In this document: positions 4,978 through 9,013 of the stretch, piece by piece
Layout: every line of letters starts with the position of its first letter
How positions within the stretch are numbered: the first letter of the stretch is position 1
Assembly (NCBI GenBank): GCA_934525065.1
Contig: CAKSYX010000047.1
Location: 1-9,013, forward strand
Origin: an uncultured Eubacteriales bacterium
Lineage (GTDB): Bacteria > Bacillota > Clostridia > Oscillospirales > Acutalibacteraceae
Length of the DNA stretch: 9,013 nucleotides
Direction of reading: 5' to 3'
The notes under the pieces: model-generated
What the model was told of the DNA's origin: nothing
What the model saw: the letters and a program-made list of their open reading frames with translations, nothing else
Database searches by the model: none
Position numbers and translations under genes: made by a program

Positions 4978-5904
4978 ATGAGTAACGTAAGAAGAATTAT
5001 GGCAGTAGTGCTTGCAGCTGTTCTCTGTGCCCTCTGCTTCACAGCCTGCGGCGGCAACGAAAATTCAACCACCGCACCGTCAAACGGCGACGCAAACGCA
5101 GCAGTCACCGGAATTGCAGCCGCAAAATCAATCGCAGACCTCAAGGGCATGAAGATTGCCGCTCAGACCGGCACCTTCCACGCCGACGCTCTTAACCAGA
5201 TTCCGGACGCCAAGGGCAGCACGCTCCCCGACTTCACCGAGCTTCTCAACGCTGTTAAGAGCGGAACCATCGACGGCTACATCGCCGAAGAACCGACCGC
5301 AATTTCAGCTTGCAGAATGAACAGCAACCTTGATTATCTCCACCTCAAGAACAACGACACAGGCTTCACAGCAACGGCGGCCGATGTCGGAATCGCAATC
5401 GGCCTCAAGAAGGGCTCCGATCTCCTTGACAAAATGAACGAGGTCATCAAGGGCATTACCGAAGAGCAGAAGGAACAGCTCATGGAGCAGATTATCGCCG
5501 TTAAGGCCGGTGACACTGTTGAAAAGTTTGTTCTTGAAAGCGAAGAGCCCGCAAACCCGACCGGAACACTCAAGGTTGCAATGGAGTGCGCCTATGAGCC
5601 GTACAACTGGACCGAAACTTCGTCTGACACCCGCACCCTCGGCGCTGTTGCAATCAGCGGCGAAGGCAAGGAAGGCCAGTACGCAAACGGCTACGACGTT
5701 CAGGTTGCAAAGTATGTTGCAAACAAGCTCGGCATGAAGCTTGAGGTTTATTCCTACGACTGGGATTCACTTATTCCGGCTCTCAACTCCGGCGCAGTTG
5801 ACGCAATCGTTGCAGGTATGAGCCCGACAGCAGAGCGTAAGGAGCAGATCGACTTCACCGAAACCTACTACGAATCAAACCTCGTTGTAATCTTCAAGAA
5901 GTAA
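4978..5904 (+). CDS. Amino-acid (probably lysine) ABC importer substrate-binding lipoprotein, circularly permuted
   Basis: A 308-aa lipoprotein starting at the ATG at 4978, with AGGAG (4965-4969) 8 nt upstream; the in-frame GTG at 4969 overlaps that site and is rejected. Residues 1-23 are a signal peptide with lipobox FTAC and lipidated C24; 25-46 is a flexible linker. Family-3 (SBP_bac_3) binding proteins normally run lobe 1, then lobe 2. Here the order is reversed: 47-177 is the second half (KSIADLKGMKIAAQTGTF, the IDGYIAEEPTA ligand region, DVGIAIGLKKG, the terminal helix EEQKEQLMEQ); 178-196 is a linker; 197-308 is the first half (LKVAMECAYEPYNW, the GYDVQVAKYVANKLG signature, DWDSLIPALNSGAVDAIVAG, MSPTAERKEQIDFTETYYES), ending VVIFKK, where the hinge to lobe 2 would normally continue. 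Both halves keep the key ligand positions, including R287, so it should bind. Lysine is inferred from the riboswitch. Confidence 0.92.
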   Translation: MSNVRRIMAVVLAAVLCALCFTACGGNENSTTAPSNGDANAAVTGIAAAKSIADLKGMKIAAQTGTFHADALNQIPDAKGSTLPDFTELLNAVKSGTIDGYIAEEPTAISACRMNSNLDYLHLKNNDTGFTATAADVGIAIGLKKGSDLLDKMNEVIKGITEEQKEQLMEQIIAVKAGDTVEKFVLESEEPANPTGTLKVAMECAYEPYNWTETSSDTRTLGAVAISGEGKEGQYANGYDVQVAKYVANKLGMKLEVYSYDWDSLIPALNSGAVDAIVAGMSPTAERKEQIDFTETYYESNLVVIFKK

Positions 5905-5924
5905 ATTTTCAAAAACAGTAACTT

Positions 5925-5955
5925 GCGGCAGGCGGTTTTGAAAATCGCTTGCCGC
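5925..5955 (+). promoter_or_regulatory. Intercistronic hairpin between binding-protein and permease genes
   Basis: GCGGCAGGCG (5925-5934) pairs with CGCTTGCCGC (5946-5955), ten pairs with one G-T. It is followed by an A-rich, not T-rich, run, so it is unlikely to terminate on this strand. It probably protects the upstream message from 3' decay, giving more binding protein than permease, as is common in ABC operons. The loop (5935-5945) is nearly complementary to 5905-5916. Confidence 0.6.
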
Positions 5956-5988
5956 GAATAAAATAACTAAAGTTTGGCGGAATTTGAT

Positions 5989-6753
5989 ATGAGTTTTTTA
6001 CAGGATGTCCTTAATATTTTTACCAAATACTATCCCCAGCTGCTGAAGGGTGTCGGCAACACAATGCTGCTCGCCCTTGTCGGTACCGTTGTAGGCCTTG
6101 CAATCGGCCTTATGACGGGCATCATTCGAACAGCGCCGATGTCAAAAAATCCCGTTCTCAAAATTCTCCATAAGATTCTGAACGCAATCATCGCCGTTTA
6201 TGTTGAAATCTTCCGCGGAACACCGATGATGGTTCAGTCAATGGTCATCTATTGGGGCTATGCTTTTGCAACAGGCGGAAAAACGCTTGCTCTCATTCCC
6301 TCCGGTATTCTCATCGTTTCGATCAACACCGGCGCATATATGGCGGAGATTGTCCGCGGCGGAATCATTTCAATTGACAAGGGACAGTTTGAGGGTGCAA
6401 TGAGTATCGGTATGACCCATGCACAGACGATGTTCAAGGTCATCATTCCGCAGGTTATGCGCAATATTCTCCCCTCTGTCAGCAACGAGTTCGTCATCAA
6501 CATCAAGGACACCTCTGTTCTTAACGTTATCGGCGTTACGGAGCTTTACTACTTCGCCGGAATCATCAAAAGGCAGACCTTTGAAACCTTCCAGACCTAT
6601 CTCATCGTCTGCGTCCTTTATTTCATTCTGACGTTCACAATAACAAGATTGCTTCGCCTTGTTGAAAAGAAGCTGGCCGGAAAAGAAAACTACACCGTTT
6701 TCGGTTCGCAGTCAAACAGTGCTGCGGAAATTCATGTTTCAAAGGAGGCGTAA
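5989..6753 (+). CDS. Amino-acid ABC importer permease (HisM/GlnP family)
   Basis: A 254-aa inner-membrane protein. I start at the ATG at 5989, which has GGCGG (5976-5980) 8 nt upstream; a TTG at 5974 in frame has no such site. The polar amino-acid permease pattern is clear: an N-terminal amphipathic stretch, LLKGVGNTMLLALVGTVVGL (19-38), EIFRGTPMMVQ (73-83), NTGAYMAEIVRGGI (113-126) and the cytoplasmic EAA loop E135GAMSIGMTHAQ...IIPQ155 that docks on the ATPase. The last helix is about 201-222. Five or six helices are expected, with the permease acting as a homodimer since only one permease gene is present. It lies 84 nt after the binding protein and its stop is 4 nt before the ATPase start. 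Confidence 0.93.
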   Translation: MSFLQDVLNIFTKYYPQLLKGVGNTMLLALVGTVVGLAIGLMTGIIRTAPMSKNPVLKILHKILNAIIAVYVEIFRGTPMMVQSMVIYWGYAFATGGKTLALIPSGILIVSINTGAYMAEIVRGGIISIDKGQFEGAMSIGMTHAQTMFKVIIPQVMRNILPSVSNEFVINIKDTSVLNVIGVTELYYFAGIIKRQTFETFQTYLIVCVLYFILTFTITRLLRLVEKKLAGKENYTVFGSQSNSAAEIHVSKEA

Positions 6754-6757
6754 GACC

Positions 6758-7498
6758 ATGGCTGAAAAAGTGATTGAATTGAAGGGGCTTGAAAAAAGCT
6801 TTGGCGAAAACAGCGTTCTCAAAGGAATCAGCCTTTCGGTTGAAAAGGGCGATGTTCTCAGCATAATCGGTGCTTCCGGCTCCGGAAAAAGCACCATGCT
6901 GCGCTGCATAAATCTCCTTGAAACTCCGACAAAAGGACAAATACTTTACCACGGCAAGGACGTTGCCGCAGGCGAGGTTCAGCTTTCAAGATACAGAGCA
7001 AAGGTCGGAATGGTTTTCCAGTCCTTCAACCTTTTCAACAACATGACCGCCCTTGAAAACTGCATCACCGGTCAGGTTTCGGTTCTCAAGCGCAGCCGCA
7101 AGGAAGCGAAGGAAGTTGCCATGAAGTACCTTGAAAAAGTCGGCATGGCGCCGTATATCGAAGCAAGACCGGCACAGCTTTCCGGCGGACAAAAGCAGCG
7201 CGTTGCAATTGCCCGTGCGCTTGCAATGGAACCCGAGGTTCTCCTTTTTGACGAACCGACGAGCGCACTTGACCCGCAGATGGTCGGCGAAGTTCTTTCC
7301 GTTATGCGTTCGCTTGCCGACGACGGACTTACGATGATAGTTGTTACTCATGAGATGGCGTTTGCGAGGGACGTTTCCTCCCACGTTGTTTTCATGGCAG
7401 ACGGCGTAATCTGCGAGGAGGGCAAGCCGCAGGACATCTTTGAAAACCCGCAGAACGAAAAAACAAAGGACTTCCTTTCGCGTTTTCTTCAAAAATAA
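6758..7498 (+). CDS. Amino-acid ABC importer ATPase (GlnQ/HisP family)
   Basis: A 246-aa cytoplasmic ATPase. The ATG at 6758 is chosen because AAAGGAGG (6741-6748) lies 9 nt upstream; in-frame sequence before it belongs to the overlapping permease gene. Motifs: Walker A GASGSGKST (38-46), Q-loop Q88 in VFQSFNLF, signature LSGGQ (141-145), Walker B VLLFDE (161-166), D-loop SALD and switch histidine H198 in VVTHEM. The length and the FNLFNNMTALEN and FDEPTSALDP stretches fit polar amino-acid uptake ATPases. It energises lysine import with the permease and the permuted binding protein, and is last in the operon before the hairpin at 7511-7542. Confidence 0.95.
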   Translation: MAEKVIELKGLEKSFGENSVLKGISLSVEKGDVLSIIGASGSGKSTMLRCINLLETPTKGQILYHGKDVAAGEVQLSRYRAKVGMVFQSFNLFNNMTALENCITGQVSVLKRSRKEAKEVAMKYLEKVGMAPYIEARPAQLSGGQKQRVAIARALAMEPEVLLFDEPTSALDPQMVGEVLSVMRSLADDGLTMIVVTHEMAFARDVSSHVVFMADGVICEEGKPQDIFENPQNEKTKDFLSRFLQK

Positions 7499-7510
7499 AC
7501 AACTCATATT

Positions 7511-7542
7511 TCTCCCGAAGATGCTCTTGCGTTTTCGGGAGA
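7511..7542 (+). terminator. Hairpin terminator after the ABC operon
   Basis: TCTCCCGAA (7511-7519) pairs perfectly with TTCGGGAGA (7534-7542) around a 14-nt loop. The following TTTCATATAT is only moderately T-rich, so termination may be incomplete. Confidence 0.65.
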
Positions 7543-7555
7543 TTTCATATATAAT
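7527..7555 (+). promoter_or_regulatory. Possible promoter for the 164-aa acidic protein gene
   Basis: TATAAT at 7550-7555 is a perfect -10 box. The -35 at 17 bp, TTGCGT (7527-7532), matches only its first three bases and lies in the terminator hairpin above. Confidence 0.45.
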
Positions 7556-7587
7556 CGAAAAAACAGCTTTTGAAAGGATGAGACGTA

Positions 7588-8082
7588 ATGAAAAACGACA
7601 ACACCACCGGCGGCGAACCGATCAAATTCAAGGAGCTTGCCGATAAGTTAAAAGCCTTTTCATCTGACAGCAAAATATCGGATTCAAAGGAAATGAGCGA
7701 CAAAGAAGAAGATGACCTTCTCTCCCTGATACAAGGCGTTCTTTCATCGGATTCCTTCAATAGCGCAATAACAGAACCTTCGGCTCCGATAAGTGACGAT
7801 GAAATCTACGAAGAAATTGTTGAAAGCTACTTTGTTCTCATCAGGGAGCTGAAAATCAAAAGCTTCAATTTCTTCCGCTTTCCCGATTATGACGACCCGC
7901 GCCTGATAACGGTTGACGGCAGGGAGTACGACCTCGACGATGAATTTTGCCATGACGATGAAGACGCGGCGGGTGCGCTTTGCGCAATTGATTCTCTGAT
8001 TGGCGACCTCGGCGTAGGCGAAAGAAAGGCTCTCAAAAAAACTGAGAAGCTCATCAACATCAGAAACCGCGAAAACAGTTAA
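7588..8082 (+). CDS. Acidic protein of unknown function, 164 aa
   Basis: Starts at the ATG at 7588 with GAAAGGATGAGA about 9 nt upstream. I do not recognise the family. No signal peptide or membrane helix is visible. Residues 1-50 are hydrophilic and probably partly disordered, rich in Ser, Asp, Glu and Lys (for example SDSKISDSKEMSDKEEDD). The middle (about 70-95) looks like a folded helix/strand segment, DEIYEEIVESYFVLIRELKI followed by KSFNFFRFPDYDDPR. A very acidic stretch follows (DGREYDLDDEFCHDDEDAA), then a helical, basic C-terminus ending KKTEKLINIRNREN. It follows the ABC operon by 89 nt but seems to have its own promoter and terminator, so no link with lysine uptake is implied. The good ribosome site and tidy flanking signals support it as a true gene. 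Confidence 0.75.
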   Translation: MKNDNTTGGEPIKFKELADKLKAFSSDSKISDSKEMSDKEEDDLLSLIQGVLSSDSFNSAITEPSAPISDDEIYEEIVESYFVLIRELKIKSFNFFRFPDYDDPRLITVDGREYDLDDEFCHDDEDAAGALCAIDSLIGDLGVGERKALKKTEKLINIRNRENS

Positions 8083-8107
8083 ACGAAGCCGCAGCTATAA
8101 AATATAC

Positions 8108-8145
8108 AAGCCGACTGAATGTATTTTTCAGCCGGCTTTTGCTTT
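8108..8145 (+). terminator. Terminator after the acidic protein gene
   Basis: AAGCCGACTGAA (8108-8119) pairs with TTCAGCCGGCTT (8127-8138), 11 of 12 positions, followed by TTGCTTT. It begins 25 nt past the stop. Confidence 0.85.
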
Positions 8146-8227
8146 GTCAAAGGTACCATGATTTGTAATAATTCAAAAGCTTTGGCAGGCGATTGTCCGA
8201 ATTCTTCTTTTTTCGGTGAATTTGTCT

Positions 8228-8262
8228 GAATTGAGTTAATTTGATATGTATTGTTTCAATTC
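8228..8262. repeat. 7-bp inverted repeat upstream of the 8343 promoter
   Basis: GAATTGA (8228-8234) and TCAATTC (8256-8262) are separated by 21 bp and end 11 bp before the -35 box at 8274. It is AT-rich and could be a regulator site or chance. Otherwise the spacer 8146-8270 shows no gene. Confidence 0.25.
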
Positions 8263-8273
8263 AATAAAATCCA

Positions 8274-8302
8274 TTGAGTGTGTCTGCATTTTGTGATATG
8301 AT
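8274..8302 (+). promoter_or_regulatory. Promoter for the six-helix membrane protein gene
   Basis: TTGAGT (8274-8279) and TATGAT (8297-8302) are separated by 17 bp. Transcription would begin near 8309, giving a leader of about 34 nt. Confidence 0.65.
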
Positions 8303-8342
8303 GTAACAAATCAAACACAATGTCAAAAGGAGATGTGAAAAA

Positions 8343-8924
8343 ATGCACGAACAACAGGGAATCAAATTCTTTTCAAAGCCACCCAAGGGAAAAATGAAAG
8401 CACTTCTTATAGTGCTCGCCTGGATCCTCCTTTGGAACACTGTTTTTCAAATCGTTCACGGTGCCTGGCATGAAATGCCGATCGTGAACTGGGCGTTCTT
8501 CATCGCGATAACGATCTTTTTTATGCAGGAAGAACTGACGTACAAGGCGCGCTTCTGGTATACCCTCGTTGGCGGAGCAGTCGGTCTGCTGCTCGCGGCC
8601 GGACTTGTGGTTATTTTCACATTGCTTGCAAAAAACGGTGTTTCCACGCTCGTTTCAACCCTCATCCCGCTCTTTATTTTTATTGCAATGCTCATCCTTC
8701 TTAACCCTTACCTCCCGATGTTTTTCAACAATGTCGGTTTCTGCTATTTCATCATTGCCCTCATCGACGCCGAAACAGCTGTTGCGAATCTGCCGAAATA
8801 CCTCCTTTCCCTGCTCTTGGGCAGTCTTATCCTTAACCTCGGTTGCAGCGGTCTGCTCGCACTTTACACGAAAGCCATGACAAAAAAGGCCATGGCGCAA
8901 AAGCAAAAGGAAACTGTTCAGTGA
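8343..8924 (+). CDS. Six-helix membrane protein, possibly DUF1097-like
   Basis: A 193-aa integral membrane protein with AAAAGGAG (8325-8332) about 10 nt before the ATG. Hydrophobic segments are about 19-40, 47-62, 74-96, 101-121, 126-141 and 153-176. The N-terminus is basic (KFFSKPPKGKMK) and the C-terminal tail strongly basic (TKKAMAQKQKE), suggesting both ends are cytoplasmic. Short positions between helices 3 and 4 and the final glycine-rich helix (LLLGSLILNLGCSGLLALYT) recall DUF1097 inner-membrane proteins such as E. coli YcdZ, but the similarity is by eye and weak. No transporter or enzyme motif is visible. Transcribed alone from its own promoter. Confidence 0.7.
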   Translation: MHEQQGIKFFSKPPKGKMKALLIVLAWILLWNTVFQIVHGAWHEMPIVNWAFFIAITIFFMQEELTYKARFWYTLVGGAVGLLLAAGLVVIFTLLAKNGVSTLVSTLIPLFIFIAMLILLNPYLPMFFNNVGFCYFIIALIDAETAVANLPKYLLSLLLGSLILNLGCSGLLALYTKAMTKKAMAQKQKETVQ

Positions 8925-8934
8925 AAAATCACCC

Positions 8935-9012
8935 CCCAAAAAGGGGCTGTCGCATTTAGATGCAGAAAGCGTTTTCTTTGCCCCGAAGCTGTATGTAGAT
9001 ACCGCGAGTGGG
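8935..9012 (-). other. Possible 3' tail of a convergent gene or repeat at the right edge
   Basis: On the minus strand one frame reads PTRGIYIQLRGKENAFCI from the edge to a TAA (complement of 8956-8958). It is followed by GCGACAGCCCC and a T-run, with GGGGC (complement of 8981-8985) able to pair with GCCCC as a terminator-like stem. It may be the 3' end of a minus-strand gene or the edge of a repeated element; 18 residues are too few to decide. Confidence 0.25.
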
Positions 9013-9013
9013 C

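Noticed and set aside
4978..5904. Idea that the binding protein is a truncated pseudogene
   Set aside because: Both halves are complete and well conserved, the frame is uninterrupted, and promoter, riboswitch and partners are intact. Permutation explains it better than loss.
5974..5988. Upstream TTG start for the permease
   Set aside because: No ribosome site precedes it, while the ATG at 5989 has GGCGG at 8 nt.
6986..7507. 173-codon minus-strand reading frame
   Set aside because: It is antisense to the ABC ATPase, has no ribosome site and no family resemblance.

Overview
This window looks like a chromosomal stretch from an anaerobic, probably gut-dwelling Clostridium-class Firmicute (Oscillospirales/Ruminococcaceae-like). 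Evidence: strong AGGAGG-type ribosome binding sites about 8 nt from nearly every start, consensus sigma-A promoters (TTGACA/TATAAT), a DUF4364 protein (a family typical of Clostridia), a reverse-rubrerythrin/rubredoxin oxidative-stress operon, and a lysine riboswitch. The taxonomy is inference. No tRNA, rRNA, CRISPR array or intact transposase was seen.

Layout. 1-~240: GC-richer sequence without a credible gene. 242-340: nested inverted repeats that include a terminator-like hairpin. 451-930 (-): DUF4234-type membrane protein with a consensus promoter. 1264-2494 (-): an oxidative-stress operon, PerR-like repressor -> reverse rubrerythrin -> 50-aa rubredoxin, starting at a consensus promoter with a perfect 19-bp palindromic operator and ending in a strong terminator. 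2533-3353 (-): a YjjG-type HAD phosphatase with its own promoter and terminator. 3510-4529 (+): DUF4364 protein followed by a membrane-anchored protein with an InlB-B-repeat-like domain. 4623-7542 (+): promoter, lysine riboswitch, terminator, then a three-gene amino-acid ABC importer (substrate-binding lipoprotein, permease, ATPase). 7588-8082 (+): acidic protein of unknown function. 8343-8924 (+): six-helix membrane protein, possibly DUF1097-like. The right edge may hold the tail of a minus-strand repeat or gene.

The ABC importer is the main discovery. The riboswitch identifies lysine as the likely substrate and gives a readable on/off switch: the 3' strand of aptamer helix P1 can instead pair with the 5' arm of the terminator. 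The binding protein is in circularly permuted order. After the lipobox comes the second half of a family-3 binding protein (lobe 2 plus the usual C-terminal helix), then a short linker, then the first half (lobe 1), and the protein stops where the hinge into lobe 2 would normally follow. The reading frame, signal peptide and operon around it are intact, so it looks like a genuine working variant rather than debris.

The perR-rubrerythrin-rubredoxin operon reads as a self-contained peroxide response: metal-bound PerR represses its own operon, peroxide inactivates it, and rubrerythrin reduces peroxide with electrons passed through rubredoxin. The rubredoxin has a C-P-C knuckle where C-x-x-C is usual.
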